A stretch of DNA of 64,000 nt from Bacteroidetes bacterium ADurb.Bin174 (GCA_002070265.1 MWCX01000093.1:124001-188000); one strand, 5' to 3'. Numbered from the stretch's first letter, positions 18,205 to 27,741 are shown. Translations and numbers: made by a program. The notes: generated by a model from the sequence alone, not told the origin.

Positions 18205-18789
18205 ATGATCATCGGCATTACAGGAGGCATTGCCAGCGGAAAATCAACCCTTTCCAGCTTACTGAAAACACACGGATTTCCGGTGTATGACAGTGATTTG
18301 GAAGCCCGCAGGTTGCAAAATGAACATCCTGCCATTGTTTCGCAAACCAAAGCCCTTTTTGGTGATGATATTTATGTAGATGGTCAACTCAATAGACCGG
18401 CTGTAGCTGCATTGGTTTTTCAAAATCCGGAGTTATTACGGAAACTGACGGACATCGTTCACCCTGTTGTCAAAGCCGACTTTTTACAATGGACTAAGCA
18501 ATTCAACCCCAATCAATTGATTTTTATAGAAAGTGCCGTTTTATTTGAAGCTAACTTTGATGGACTGGTAGATAAAGTCATATTGCTGACCGTATCCGAA
18601 GAAATCAGAATTCAGCGTGTGATGGAAAGAGATGGCAGCACTAAGGAACAGGTTTTGGCACGTATAAAAAATCAGATTCCGGATACTGAAAAAATACCGA
18701 AATCTGATTTAGTAATTCTTACCGATCAGGGTTTACCTGATGATGTACTGCATTTAATTATAAGCTGGCAGGACAGAATAATCCCTTGA
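18205..18789 (+). CDS. coaE: Dephospho-CoA kinase
   Basis: 194 aa from the ATG at 18205; a TTG three codons upstream is possible but less likely. The Walker A motif GGIASGKS sits at residues 7-14. The substrate-binding DSDLEARRL and lid RVMERDGSTKEQVLARIKNQ follow in the usual order. CoaE phosphorylates the 3' hydroxyl of dephospho-CoA, the last step of coenzyme A synthesis, in the cytoplasm. Its 3' end overlaps the convergent M49 peptidase gene by 36 bp, so each transcript could be antisense to the end of the other. Confidence 0.95.
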   Translation: MIIGITGGIASGKSTLSSLLKTHGFPVYDSDLEARRLQNEHPAIVSQTKALFGDDIYVDGQLNRPAVAALVFQNPELLRKLTDIVHPVVKADFLQWTKQFNPNQLIFIESAVLFEANFDGLVDKVILLTVSEEIRIQRVMERDGSTKEQVLARIKNQIPDTEKIPKSDLVILTDQGLPDDVLHLIISWQDRIIP

Positions 18790-20787
18790 ATACCTCAGGT
18801 TCTGATCCACATAGTTTTCCTTGTAGCTTACGTCCACATCTATTATTTCTCCTGAACTGTCTTTAACCAAGGTATATACCGGATTGACAAATCCACGATA
18901 AGGAGCGATATTCAACTTTTTATACCTTGCCAAAACTTCTTTGTGGATATCTTGATTTACTTGCACTGCATAGGTTTCAACCAAATATTGAGCTTTTTCA
19001 AAATCACCGGTAGATTTAATTTCCTGAATGTCGGCTAATAACTCACCGAACAACTCACGCAATTCCTCATAGTCATTGATAATGACAAATGTTTTATCAT
19101 CGCGTTTTTTCAATTCTATCACTTTATCTTCCAAGCCGTGTTCATAAGCCCAGGAAGCAATCAACTGACGATTGCGCATGTGTGCCTGCTCAATATTCTT
19201 TCCGGGCTGAATGCGCGTCAATTGCGTCATCAAACCATTCATGATGTATTGATAATAAGTAGCTTTGTAAGCTTCTTCATCGGGCAACAAACCTAACTCA
19301 ACCATTTTATCGTCCGCTATATAATACAGGGCGAACAAATCGGCACGTGCTTCTTCAATGGGAGAACCGTAGGCTCTCAAGGCATCCGGACTCACACCCG
19401 GCAACAGTTTTCCCGAACCATGTCCCAAACATTCATGTAAGTCTGTATGCAGGTTACCGGTCAGTGACCCGTATTTCTTTGCACGTTCGATTTCTTCTTT
19501 ACTCCACATAAACTCTTCATTGAAACCACTGCCTGCAGAGGCTTTATCGTATGCATCCGTTATGTTTTCTATGGTAACCGACTTAGAACCATAGTCTTTT
19601 CGTATCCAATCGGAATTAGGCAGGTTGATGCCGATGGGCGTTGCAGGATAACATTCACCACCCAACATAGCTACCGTGATCACTTTGGCACTCACACCTT
19701 TCACTTCTTCTTTCTTAAATTCATCATCAATGGGAGAATGATCTTCAAACCACTGTGCGTTGCTGCTGATAATTTCGGTTCGCTTGGTAGCCTCTAAGTC
19801 TTTGAAATTCACGATGGACTCCCATGTGGCTTTCATTCCCAACGGGTCGGTATAAGTTTCAGTAAAGCCATTTACAAAGTCAACTTGAGATTCCAAGTCC
19901 TGTACCCACAAAATTGAATACTCATCGTATTGTTTTAAATCTCCGGTTTGATAAAATGTAATCAAAGAATTGATGACAGCTTTCTGTTGTTCGTTTTCAG
20001 CCACAGTAGCAGCCTTTTCCAACCAATAAACGATGCGCTTGATAGCAGCATCATACATGCCATCTAATTTATAGGTCTTTTCGACAACCCGCCAGCCGTC
20101 TTTCACCACCTTGCTGTTCAGACCATAAGGAACCGGCCTGGGATCATTCCATTTTTTCATGTTAGCATAAAATATTTCAACTTCCCGCTGGGTGACGCCT
20201 TCGTAAAAATTATTGGCTGAGGTGAGTATCAAATCCACATTTGCCTCCTGATTTGTCCGCTTGGGATACAAAGTTTCGTCAAAGATAACCGGAAAAATAC
20301 GGGCTTTAAAAGTTTCCACATCTTCACCATCCCACACAGGTAATAAAGAAGAATCCACGCTATCAACCAGTTGACTTAAAAACTCCTCAGAAAATCCGGG
20401 TTTAAACTTTTCTTCCGAATAATGATGATGGATACCGTTACCCATCCAAACTTGTTTCAGATAAGTTTCCAAAGATTGAAATTCCTCTGTATTTCTATCA
20501 CCGTCATAATGTTGATACACAGCTTCCAACATCCTACGGATGCTTAAATTATGCTTGTGATGCTGATCGTAAAGAATATCTCGCCCTTCTACAGCCGCCT
20601 CTGAAAGATAAAAAATCAGCAACTTTTGATTCAAAGACAAATCTTCAAAATGGTTCACTTTGTATCTTAAAATCTCAATATCAGCAAATTTATCCACTGA
20701 ATATACAAACTCCTGTTCAGCCTGCTGCTTGCCGCAAGAAGTTAACAGTAAAATGCCTGTCATAAGTGTAATGGTTAGTTTTTTCAT
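18754..20787 (-). CDS. Dipeptidyl-peptidase III-like M49 metallopeptidase, lipoprotein
   Basis: 677 aa. The N-terminus has a lipobox (ILLLTSCGKQ), so the mature protein is probably lipid-anchored. The M49 zinc motif HExxGH appears as HECLGH at 451-456, with the third ligand in EEARAD near 479. DPP III enzymes remove dipeptides from peptide N-termini; the exported form is common in Bacteroidetes. The start is preceded by a GAAGTTA repeat array, and the 3' end overlaps coaE by 36 bp. Length matches the bacterial M49 group. Confidence 0.92.
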   Translation of the reverse strand: MKKLTITLMTGILLLTSCGKQQAEQEFVYSVDKFADIEILRYKVNHFEDLSLNQKLLIFYLSEAAVEGRDILYDQHHKHNLSIRRMLEAVYQHYDGDRNTEEFQSLETYLKQVWMGNGIHHHYSEEKFKPGFSEEFLSQLVDSVDSSLLPVWDGEDVETFKARIFPVIFDETLYPKRTNQEANVDLILTSANNFYEGVTQREVEIFYANMKKWNDPRPVPYGLNSKVVKDGWRVVEKTYKLDGMYDAAIKRIVYWLEKAATVAENEQQKAVINSLITFYQTGDLKQYDEYSILWVQDLESQVDFVNGFTETYTDPLGMKATWESIVNFKDLEATKRTEIISSNAQWFEDHSPIDDEFKKEEVKGVSAKVITVAMLGGECYPATPIGINLPNSDWIRKDYGSKSVTIENITDAYDKASAGSGFNEEFMWSKEEIERAKKYGSLTGNLHTDLHECLGHGSGKLLPGVSPDALRAYGSPIEEARADLFALYYIADDKMVELGLLPDEEAYKATYYQYIMNGLMTQLTRIQPGKNIEQAHMRNRQLIASWAYEHGLEDKVIELKKRDDKTFVIINDYEELRELFGELLADIQEIKSTGDFEKAQYLVETYAVQVNQDIHKEVLARYKKLNIAPYRGFVNPVYTLVKDSSGEIIDVDVSYKENYVDQNLRYSRDYSVLPAYN

Positions 20788-20799
20788 TGATGTTTTTAT

Positions 20800-21060
20800 T
20801 TTTTGGAAGTTAAAGAAGTTATTGAAGTTAAGTAGTTAGTAGTTTTTTTAGAAGTTAGGGAAGTTAGGGAAGTTAATGAAGTTAGCGGGTTCCGGGGTCT
20901 GATTTGTTCATCGTTCTCCGTTCAACAATTAAACGATTCAACAATTAAACAGTTAAACAACTCGTTCTTCACTCTTTGTCTTTTGTCTTTATTCTTTGTT
21001 CTTTATTCTTCCCCGTTCATTGTTCTTAGTTCTTAATTATTCGTTCTTAGTTCTTAGTTT
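20800..21060 (+). repeat. Composite GAAGTTA / TTCTTTG intergenic array 1
   Basis: Plus strand order: GAAGTTA words (from about 20815), AGTTAGTAGTT, more GAAGTTA words, GGGTTCCGGGGTCTGATT, TTCATCGTTC, CAACAATTAAAC words, then TTCTTTG, TTTGTC and TTCTTAG words to about 21060. It fills the gap between the M49 gene start and the mazG end, and the mazG stop codon lies inside it. It is the same mosaic as arrays at about 24.1, 29.4, 61.3 and 62.3 kb, always in this orientation. Confidence 0.85.
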
Positions 21061-21837
21061 GTGGTTCTTCGCTTCTTGCCAATATCCTTCCAGTTCCTCC
21101 AAATTCATTTTCTTCAAATCCAATCCCTTAGCGATAGTTTGTGATTCCATGTAGTTAAAGCGTTCAATAAATTTGCGATTGGTTTTTTCCAGGGCATTTT
21201 CAGGATTGATGCCATACAAGCGACCGGCATTGATGATGCTGAAAAGCAAATCTCCAAATTCATCCTCCATCTTATCCGCATCCATCTTGCCTATTTCGGC
21301 TTGCAATTCTTCAAATTCCTCTTTTACCTTATCCCACACCTGCTCCTTTTCATCCCAATCGAAACCAACGCTGCGAGCTTTATCCTGAATGCGGTGTGCT
21401 TTAATCAAAGCGGGCAATGACTTAGGAACGCCGGAGAGCACCGACTTATTACCGCCTTTTTCCTTTAGCTTCAAGTCCTCCCAATTCTGCATCACCTTGG
21501 TAGCATTATCGGCTTCAACCCTTGCGTAGATATGAGGATGCCTGTATATCAACTTTTCCGAAAGTTTGTACATCACATCATAAATATCAAAATCACCGGT
21601 TTCCTTGCCTATTTCCGCATAAAACACAACATGCAACAGCAAATCACCCAATTCTTTGGTGATTTCTTGCTTGTCATCTTTCAAAATGGCGTCTGCCAAT
21701 TCATAAGTCTCCTCGATGGTCAAGGTACGCAAGCTCTCAAAAGTTTGCTCCCTATCCCATGGACAGTGCTGTCGCAGTTCTTTCATGATGGTCAATAACC
21801 TGTCAAACTGCTCCAATTGTTCTTGTCGGGTATGCAT
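21037..21837 (-). CDS. mazG: Nucleoside triphosphate pyrophosphohydrolase MazG
   Basis: 266 aa. Two MazG domains are visible. The first has the EExxE metal motif in TIEETYELADAI with GDLLLHVVFYAEI; the second has EEFEELQAEIGK with FGDLLFSIINAGRLYG. This matches the tandem-domain E. coli-like enzyme that hydrolyses NTPs to NMPs and limits mutagenic or alarmone nucleotides. The last residues (KNHKLRTKNE) are encoded by the TTCTTAG repeat array, which also supplies the stop codon, so the native C-terminus was probably near GYWQEAK. It follows thrS by 38 bp on the same strand. Confidence 0.95.
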   Translation of the reverse strand: MHTRQEQLEQFDRLLTIMKELRQHCPWDREQTFESLRTLTIEETYELADAILKDDKQEITKELGDLLLHVVFYAEIGKETGDFDIYDVMYKLSEKLIYRHPHIYARVEADNATKVMQNWEDLKLKEKGGNKSVLSGVPKSLPALIKAHRIQDKARSVGFDWDEKEQVWDKVKEEFEELQAEIGKMDADKMEDEFGDLLFSIINAGRLYGINPENALEKTNRKFIERFNYMESQTIAKGLDLKKMNLEELEGYWQEAKNHKLRTKNE

Positions 21838-21875
21838 AATAGACCGTGATATAAGTTGAAAGTTTGTAAAGTTGA

Positions 21876-23819
21876 TTAGGTGTACTGATTCATCATCTTT
21901 TCAACTTCCTCATTGATCATGTTGGCAAAGTCAGCCACTGACATGCTGCCCTTATCACCTTCACCTTGTCGGCGAACAGAAACTTGATTATTTTCAGCCT
22001 CCTTCTCCCCTACTATCAACATATACGGAATGCGTTTTAATTCATTATCACGAATTTTTCGTCCAATTTTTTCATTCCTGTCGTCAACCTGCACCCGTAT
22101 CTCTTGATTATTCAACTCTTTCGCAATAGCATAAGCATAATCATTGAATTTTTCGCTGATGGGCAATACCACCACCTGATCGGGTGTGAGCCACAAGGGA
22201 AATCTTCCGGCAGTATGTTCAATCAACACAGCTACAAATCGTTCCATAGAACCAAAGGGTGCCCGATGGATCATCACCGGTCTGTGTTTTTGGTTGTCTT
22301 CACCCGTATATTCCAGTTCAAAGCGTTCAGGCAAATTATAATCAACCTGTATGGTGCCTAACTGCCAGCGCCGACCGATGGCATCTTTCACCATAAAATC
22401 AAGCTTGGGACCGTAGAAAGCAGCTTCACCAAGTTCCACGCGAGCTTTCAATCCTTTTTCTTCGCAAGCCTCAATAATGGCTTGTTCAGCTTTTTGCCAG
22501 TTTTCTTCAGAGCCTATATATTTATCTTTATTGTCGGGGTCGCGCAAAGATATCTGTACTTCAAAATTTTTGAAATCCAACGCATTAAAAATGATGTAGA
22601 TGATATCCACCACCTTGAGGAATTCACTCTTCAATTGGTCAGGGGTACAGAAAATATGCGCATCGTCCTGTGTAAAGGAGCGAACACGGGTTAAGCCGTG
22701 TAGCTCACCACTCTGTTCGTAGCGATATACTGTGCCGAATTCTGCCATGCGCAAAGGCAAATCTCTATAGGAGCGTGGCTTTACTTTGTATATTTCACAA
22801 TGGTGCGGACAGTTCATCGGTTTCAGCAGATATTCCTCATTTTCTTCCGGCGTATGAATGGGCTGGAAAGAGTCCTGACCGTACTTGGCATAGTGCCCGG
22901 AAGTTACATACAATTCTTTATTCCCGATATGAGGAGTCATCACCTGTTCATATTCAAATTTACGCTGAATTTTTTTCAAAAAATCCTCCAAACGCAAACG
23001 CAGAGCCGTACCGCGAGGTAACCACAAAGGCAGGCCTTTTCCTACAGTGTCGGAAAAAGCAAATAGTTCCAGTTCCCTGCCTATCTTGCGATGGTCGCGC
23101 TTCTTGGCTTCTTCCAAAAGCACCAGGTATTCATCCAGCATTTTCTTTTTAGGGAAAGTAATGCCGTAAATACGCGTCAGCATTTTGCGCTTCTCATCTC
23201 CACGCCAGTATGCACCGGCAACACTTAACAGTTTGATAGCCTTGATGGGACCGGTATCCGGTAAGTGCGGACCACGGCACAAATCAGTAAAACTACCTTG
23301 AGTATATAAGGTAATGGTACCATCTTCCAATTCATTGATCAGTTCAACCTTATACTCATCACCTTTATCCTGAAATTTCTTCAAAGCATCAGCCTTGGTG
23401 ATATCTCTACGCAGAATGGCTTCTTTGCGTGCAGCCAGTTCTACCATCTTTTGCTCAATAACAGGCAGATCTGATTCCTTGATGACAGCCGACCCCGGAT
23501 CAACATCGTAATAAAATCCGTTTTCAATGGCCGGACCGATGCCGAATTTAATGCCCGGATACAACTCCTGCAAAGCTTCAGCCATCAGGTGTGCTGAAGA
23601 GTGCCAGAAAGCATGTTTACCCTCCTCATCATCCCATTTGTATAATTTGATGAATGCATCGGATGTAATGGGTCGGGACAGATCCCAAGTCTCGTTATTG
23701 ACAGAAATGGAAAGCACGTCCTGTGCTAATCTCGGGCTGATACTTTCAGCCAGTTGAAGTCCGGTAACACCTGATTTATATTCGCGTACCGAACTATCGG
23801 GGAAAGTTATTTTTACCAT
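21876..23819 (-). CDS. thrS: Threonyl-tRNA synthetase
   Basis: 647 aa from the ATG at 23819 ([10 protein letters not shown]); the frame stays open 14 codons further upstream, but that would run into the promoter. Domains in order: TGS (1-60), editing domain with [11 protein letters not shown], class II catalytic core with [10 protein letters not shown] and [17 protein letters not shown], and the C-terminal anticodon-binding domain. It charges tRNA-Thr in the cytoplasm. In many Bacteroidetes thrS heads an infC-rpmI-rplT operon; here the downstream gene is mazG instead, so this order has been rearranged. Confidence 0.97.
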   Translation of the reverse strand: MVKITFPDSSVREYKSGVTGLQLAESISPRLAQDVLSISVNNETWDLSRPITSDAFIKLYKWDDEEGKHAFWHSSAHLMAEALQELYPGIKFGIGPAIENGFYYDVDPGSAVIKESDLPVIEQKMVELAARKEAILRRDITKADALKKFQDKGDEYKVELINELEDGTITLYTQGSFTDLCRGPHLPDTGPIKAIKLLSVAGAYWRGDEKRKMLTRIYGITFPKKKMLDEYLVLLEEAKKRDHRKIGRELELFAFSDTVGKGLPLWLPRGTALRLRLEDFLKKIQRKFEYEQVMTPHIGNKELYVTSGHYAKYGQDSFQPIHTPEENEEYLLKPMNCPHHCEIYKVKPRSYRDLPLRMAEFGTVYRYEQSGELHGLTRVRSFTQDDAHIFCTPDQLKSEFLKVVDIIYIIFNALDFKNFEVQISLRDPDNKDKYIGSEENWQKAEQAIIEACEEKGLKARVELGEAAFYGPKLDFMVKDAIGRRWQLGTIQVDYNLPERFELEYTGEDNQKHRPVMIHRAPFGSMERFVAVLIEHTAGRFPLWLTPDQVVVLPISEKFNDYAYAIAKELNNQEIRVQVDDRNEKIGRKIRDNELKRIPYMLIVGEKEAENNQVSVRRQGEGDKGSMSVADFANMINEEVEKMMNQYT

Positions 23820-23858
23820 AAAATGAACCTTACAAATGGTTTTTAAAAAATTAAGCGA

Positions 23859-23887
23859 CAAAGTTACAAAAAAATTATTTATCTTTG
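23859..23887. promoter_or_regulatory. Interlocked divergent promoters of thrS and tRNA-Leu
   Basis: The minus strand has TAACTTTG at 23859-23866 (for thrS) and the plus strand has TATCTTTG at 23880-23887 (for tRNA-Leu). Both are perfect -7 boxes with only 13 bp between them. Each promoter's upstream recognition region overlaps the other's -7 box, so the two should compete for RNA polymerase. Confidence 0.65.
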
Positions 23888-23908
23888 CACCCGCTTACAA
23901 AACCATTT

Positions 23909-23990
23909 GCGGCTGTGGCGTAATTGGTAGCCGCGCTAGACTTAGGATCTAGTGGAGCGATCCGTGGGGGTTCGAGTCCCTTCAGCCGCA
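23909..23990 (+). tRNA. tRNA-Leu (UAG anticodon)
   Basis: 82 nt. The acceptor stem GCGGCTG pairs with CAGCCGC, discriminator A. The anticodon stem CTAGA/TCTAG encloses loop CTTAGGA, so the anticodon is TAG. A long variable arm (class II tRNA) and the T-loop TTCGAGT are present. CCA is not encoded. A perfect -7 box lies 21 bp upstream. Confidence 0.95.
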
Positions 23991-24044
23991 CAGAAAAATT
24001 CCCTTGAAAAGATGTTGATTTTTTTGAGGGGATTTTTTTGATAG

Positions 24045-24175
24045 ATATGGGAAGTTAAGGAAGTTACGAGTTCTGAGTTCTGAGTTACGAGTTCTGTGTT
24101 CTGAGTTACGAGTTCTGAGTTCCAGGGTCTTGTCTTTGTTCTTTGTTCTTCTTAGTTCTTCTTCGCTCTTCTTCT
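24045..24175 (+). repeat. Composite intergenic array 2
   Basis: GGGAAGTTAAGGAAGTTA is followed by repeated ACGAGTTCTGAGTT words, then TTCCAGGGTC and TTCTTTGTTC/TTCTTCTTAG words. The order is the same as in array 1. The stop codon of the GNAT/GlsB-like gene (24152) lies within its TTCTTAG end. A 65-codon minus-strand frame across it (repeated ELRTRNSE) is an artefact of the repeat. Confidence 0.8.
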
Positions 24176-25201
24176 CCAAACAGGCTTTTTGCCTTCCGTT
24201 GCTCGTTGTTTTTCTTTGGCTTCGCGGGCGGCTGTTCGTGCAGCTCTTCTTTCATCCATCATTTTACGCAGATATTCGATATAAGGCTGAATGTAGCGTT
24301 GTTTTTTGGTTTCGAGCAAATCATCCATCACCACCATAATTCCACTTTCATACACAGAACCAAAATCATCATCTTTGATGGATCCGAAAAAACGCATCGT
24401 ATCACTCAGACCAATATATGCATTAAACATAGCAGGAATATTTTCCCCTTTTTCCCGTATGGCTTTATTAAGTAACTTATAATCAGGTCTTGGTTTATCC
24501 TCTACAAGTATTTTCTTCGCTATTTTTTTTGATTTAGCTTCAACAGAAACAGCAGTAATAGGTTTAATCAAGTTATCTTTATCCGAAAAATGTTTGGTTA
24601 GATATTCGTAAATTAAATCCCGGCAGAGTATCGGATACTCCTTATATATAGTAACCTTACCGATGAAATATTTAGCTCCTTTGATTGAATGAATCAACGC
24701 TCCCAAACCATCCCATAAATTATCCAAAGCGAACAAACTTTTGATGCCCATTTTTGTAGATTGATATTTCAGCTGCACAAAAGCTCGTCCCAACTCAATT
24801 GTATGCGGCATAAATTCTTTGATGAACTCATCACTGAAAGTAAATAAATGTGACATGACAAAAGCTGGCTGTCCATTCTTATCAATAGCCACATCACTAC
24901 CTGAAATAAACCGATACCCTCCGATGATTTCTTCCTCATCCGGATTCCATACAATCAATTGCTTGTATGGTTTCTTCATAAAATCATACTCATCGGTATC
25001 CAACTCTTTGCCCGTTCCACCCCCACCGGCGCGAAATGACAACTCTCTTAAACGACCGATTTCACGCATAACATTGGGAGAATCGTGTGCCGTAACCAAA
25101 AAAATTTGATTACCTGCTTTATTGGTTGGTCTTAAAAATTTATCCTCGGTAAGTTCTTTCTTTAAAATTTCCCGACTGACGGGAGCTATAATTTCTTTCA
25201 T
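24152..25201 (-). CDS. GNAT/hemolysin-type N-acyltransferase (GlsB/OlsB-like)
   Basis: 349 aa from the ATG at 25201 (MKEIIAPVSREILKKEL); ten more codons are open upstream. The core resembles PF13444-type acyltransferases: RLRELSFRAGGGGTG, IVWNPDEEEIIGGYRF, HTIELGRAFVQLKYQ. In Bacteroides a related protein, GlsB, N-acylates glycine to make glycine lipids, and OlsB acts on ornithine. The second acyltransferase (GlsA/OlsA-like) is not in the window. The C-terminal 50 residues are strongly basic and coiled (ERRAARTAAREAKEKQRATE). The final RAKKN and stop fall in the repeat array. The lipid role is inferred. Confidence 0.75.
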   Translation of the reverse strand: MKEIIAPVSREILKKELTEDKFLRPTNKAGNQIFLVTAHDSPNVMREIGRLRELSFRAGGGGTGKELDTDEYDFMKKPYKQLIVWNPDEEEIIGGYRFISGSDVAIDKNGQPAFVMSHLFTFSDEFIKEFMPHTIELGRAFVQLKYQSTKMGIKSLFALDNLWDGLGALIHSIKGAKYFIGKVTIYKEYPILCRDLIYEYLTKHFSDKDNLIKPITAVSVEAKSKKIAKKILVEDKPRPDYKLLNKAIREKGENIPAMFNAYIGLSDTMRFFGSIKDDDFGSVYESGIMVVMDDLLETKKQRYIQPYIEYLRKMMDERRAARTAAREAKEKQRATEGKKPVWRRRAKKN

Positions 25202-25237
25202 AACGATAACAATTGACATTTTGATATTCACAAAGAA

Positions 25238-25313
25238 AATTCACCATCCACCATTCACCATCCACATGTTCATTTCATAAAAACAATGCATAAGTTTTAT
25301 GTATGCAAATGTA
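25238..25313 (-). promoter_or_regulatory. Promoter region of the GlsB-like gene
   Basis: The minus strand has TACATTTG at 25306-25313, a TAnnTTTG match. An inverted repeat TGCATA (25287-25292) / TATGCA (25302-25307) lies over the predicted transcription start and could be an operator. A 14-bp tandem duplication (ATTCACCATCCACC) at 25238-25265 sits in the leader and resembles words found in the intergenic arrays. Confidence 0.45.
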
Positions 25314-25546
25314 ATGTATTTTCATTAGTTCTTAAAAATACTGTGTTCGATAAAATATACAAAAAAGTGAAGAAAGTTGATTTTTAACCATTTTTTATCT
25401 TTTTGTTTAGTAGAAAAACTGAAAATCCGATTAACACTACCTTTTCAACTGAAAAATAAAATTGATAAATATTCAAAATTACAATCCATTTTTGGTTAAA
25501 TTGATGATAAAACAGTTCATTTTTAAAAAATATTTGATGTAAATAT
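25314..25546. other. AT-rich intergenic region
   Basis: The rest of the 451-bp gap between the GlsB-like gene and the HU gene is very AT-rich, with many A and T runs. It contains no credible open frame and no RNA gene I can recognise. Confidence 0.5.
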
Positions 25547-25576
25547 TTTGTAATCAGAATAAAAGCCATATATTTG
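25547..25576 (+). promoter_or_regulatory. Strong promoter of the HU gene
   Basis: TTTG at 25547-25550, an 18-bp spacer, then TATATTTG at 25569-25576: a consensus Bacteroidetes promoter. Transcription would start near 25583, giving a 70-nt leader. Confidence 0.8.
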
Positions 25577-25652
25577 CACTTTGAAAAAGAAAACAAAAAT
25601 TATGTATCAACATAGTGAATATTATAGTATTAACGAATAAAAACTTATTAAA

Positions 25653-25934
25653 ATGACAAAAGCAGACATTGTAAACGAAATTTCAAAGAACACTGGGATT
25701 GACAAAGCAACGGTGTTGGCAACTGTTGAAGCCTTCATGGAAACAGTTAAAAATTCATTGGCTGAAAATGAAAACGTATATTTAAGAGGTTTTGGTAGTT
25801 TTATTGTGAAACACCGGGCAAAAAAGACAGCTCGCAATATTTCAAAAAACATTACCATGGTTATACCTGCACACAACATCCCGGCATTCAAACCTTCGAA
25901 GTCTTTTGTTAATCAGGTAAAAAAACAGAAATAA
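25653..25934 (+). CDS. HU/IHF family DNA-binding protein
   Basis: 93 aa. The start MTKADIVNEISKNTGIDKA and the beta-arm region RGFGSFIVKHRAKKTARNIS are typical of HU. The arm tip reads TMVIPAHNIPAF, a Bacteroidetes variant of the usual RNPxTG. The protein bends and compacts DNA as a dimer. It has a strong promoter and is followed 19 bp later by a tiny basic gene that shares the transcript. Confidence 0.95.
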   Translation: MTKADIVNEISKNTGIDKATVLATVEAFMETVKNSLAENENVYLRGFGSFIVKHRAKKTARNISKNITMVIPAHNIPAFKPSKSFVNQVKKQK

Positions 25935-25953
25935 CTAATAAAAAATTATTGAT

Positions 25954-26043
25954 ATGCCAAGCGGGAAAAAAAGAAAAAGACATAAAATGGCTACGCATAA
26001 GCGGAAAAAAAGACTGAGAAAAAACAGACATAAGAAGAAATAA
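25954..26043 (+). CDS. Small basic AURKAIP1/COX24-domain protein, 29 aa
   Basis: 29 codons beginning MPSGKKRKRHKMATHKRKK and ending in NRHKKK; about 60 percent of residues are Lys or Arg. I recognise it as the short conserved Bacteroidetes protein annotated as AURKAIP1/COX24-domain. That family is related to the mitochondrial small-subunit protein mS38, so a ribosome-associated role is likely but inferred. It lies 19 bp after HU and 32 bp before a strong terminator hairpin, which supports expression from the HU promoter. Confidence 0.88.
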   Translation: MPSGKKRKRHKMATHKRKKRLRKNRHKKK

Positions 26044-26075
26044 GACAGTCTGATCGGTCTTTATTTAAGGTCCTG

Positions 26076-26112
26076 AAACAAACTTAAAGACTTTTCTTTA
26101 AGTTTGTTTTTG
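26076..26112 (+). terminator. Terminator of the HU operon
   Basis: A perfect 14-bp stem AAACAAACTTAAAG (26076-26089) / CTTTAAGTTTGTTT (26096-26109), followed by more T. It ends the HU-small protein transcript before the RNase G gene. Confidence 0.85.
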
Positions 26113-26150
26113 TTTGAGCGAAAACAAAAACAATTAAATCAAATAATAAA

Positions 26151-27737
26151 GTGGATAGCGAATTTATAGTAGATGTACAACCATCTGAAATTTCAATTGC
26201 GCTGCTCGAAAACAAACGTTTAGTAGAATTAAACCACGAAAGCCGTGAGGCTCAATTTGCTGTTGGAAATATCTACTTGGGTAAAGTTAAAAAATTGATG
26301 CCCGGTTTGAATGCAGCTTTTGTAGATGTTGGTTTCGAAAAAGATGCTTTTCTTCATTATCTTGATTTAGGATCAAATTTCAATACCCTTAACCAATTTG
26401 CTACGCAGGTGCAAAGCGACCGTAAGAAAGCACCTCCTATGCATAAAATCAAATATCAACCGGAAATAGATAAAAACGGTTCAATCAGCGATATACTGAA
26501 ATCAGGTCAGGACATACTTGTCCAGGTAGCCAAAGAGCCTATCTCAACAAAAGGTCCCCGACTAACCGCCGAAATATCTATTGCCGGAAGATTTTTAGTA
26601 CTGATTCCGTTTTCCGATAAAGTATCCGTTTCTCAAAAAATTACTTCGGAAGAAGAAAAAATCAGATTGAGACAACTGATTCAAAGCATTAAGCCCAAAG
26701 GATTTGGCGTTATAATCAGAACAGTTGCAGAAGATAAAAAAGTAGCGGAATTAGACAATGAACTTAAAATTTTGGTGAAACGATGGGACGAAGCAACTCG
26801 GAAATTGCAGCAAGCCAAGGAGGTTTCACTTATTTTAGAAGAATTAGGTCGCACAGTGGGAATAATTAGAGATTTATTCAATACCACATTCAGTCACATT
26901 CACGTCAATGATCAGGCGATCTTTTCGGAAGTAAAAAACTATATCGAATTGATTGCTCCCGGTCACAGCAACATTGTGAAGCTTTACAAAGAAGATACGC
27001 CGATTTTCGATCATTTCGGAATCACCAAACAAATCAAGTCAAGCTTCGGAAAAACAGTTTCTTTTAAAAGTGGAGCATATCTGATTATTGAACATACGGA
27101 AGCTCTCCATGTAATTGATGTGAATAGTGGAAACAGATCTAAAAACGCATCGGGACAAGAAGTCAATGCTTTGGAAGTGAATTTGGCAGCGGCTGATGAA
27201 ATAGCTCGCCAATTGCGGTTGCGTGACATGGGAGGCATTGTAGTCATTGATTTTATTGACATGCACGAAGGCGAAAACCGCCAGAAGTTGTATGAAAGAA
27301 TGAGAGAAGCAATGTCAAGCGACAGAGCAAGGCACAATATCTTGCCATTGAGCAAGTTTGGCCTGATGCAAATGACGAGACAAAGAGTCCGTCCGGAGAT
27401 TGAAATCAATATTGAAGAAAAATGTCCAACTTGCTTGGGAACAGGCAGTGCCATGCCTTCTATATTGTTTGTCGATCAAATCGAAGAAAAAATTGAACTT
27501 TTAGTAAATAGGTTAAAGGTAAAAAAATTCGTACTTTTCTTACATCCTTATGTAGAAGCATACCTATCCAAAGGTATCAATTCATTAAAAATGAAGTGGA
27601 AACTCAAATATGGAATGAATTTTAAAATTATAGCTTCACAAGAATTGGGATTATTACAGTACAAATTTTCTGACAGTAAGGGTACAGAAATCAACCTAAA
27701 TAAAGAATTGAAAAAGTTAGAAGAAACCAAAGAATAA
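26151..27737 (+). CDS. rng: Ribonuclease E/G family endoribonuclease
   Basis: 528 aa, RNase G-like in length, starting at GTG (MDSEFIVDVQPSEISIALLE). An S1 domain occupies about residues 35-125 (GNIYLGKVKKLMPGLNAAFVD). The catalytic aspartates lie in VIDVNSGN near 323 and VVIDFIDMH near 366. The Zn-link CPTCLGTG follows. The C-terminal part lacks the long degradosome scaffold of E. coli RNase E. These enzymes cleave single-stranded AU-rich RNA and mature rRNA. No separate promoter is obvious in the 40 bp after the HU terminator. Confidence 0.95.
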   Translation: MDSEFIVDVQPSEISIALLENKRLVELNHESREAQFAVGNIYLGKVKKLMPGLNAAFVDVGFEKDAFLHYLDLGSNFNTLNQFATQVQSDRKKAPPMHKIKYQPEIDKNGSISDILKSGQDILVQVAKEPISTKGPRLTAEISIAGRFLVLIPFSDKVSVSQKITSEEEKIRLRQLIQSIKPKGFGVIIRTVAEDKKVAELDNELKILVKRWDEATRKLQQAKEVSLILEELGRTVGIIRDLFNTTFSHIHVNDQAIFSEVKNYIELIAPGHSNIVKLYKEDTPIFDHFGITKQIKSSFGKTVSFKSGAYLIIEHTEALHVIDVNSGNRSKNASGQEVNALEVNLAAADEIARQLRLRDMGGIVVIDFIDMHEGENRQKLYERMREAMSSDRARHNILPLSKFGLMQMTRQRVRPEIEINIEEKCPTCLGTGSAMPSILFVDQIEEKIELLVNRLKVKKFVLFLHPYVEAYLSKGINSLKMKWKLKYGMNFKIIASQELGLLQYKFSDSKGTEINLNKELKKLEETKE

Positions 27738-27741
27738 TTAG

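Noticed and set aside
23982..24179. 65-codon minus-strand frame with repeated ELRTRNSE residues
   Set aside because: It is the translation of the ACGAGTTCTGAGTT words of array 2 and runs into the tRNA-Leu gene; not a protein.
25238..25265. Tandem ATTCACCATCCACC duplication considered as an operator
   Set aside because: Similar CACC words occur in the intergenic arrays at 29.5 and 61.3 kb, so low-complexity origin is more likely than a binding site.
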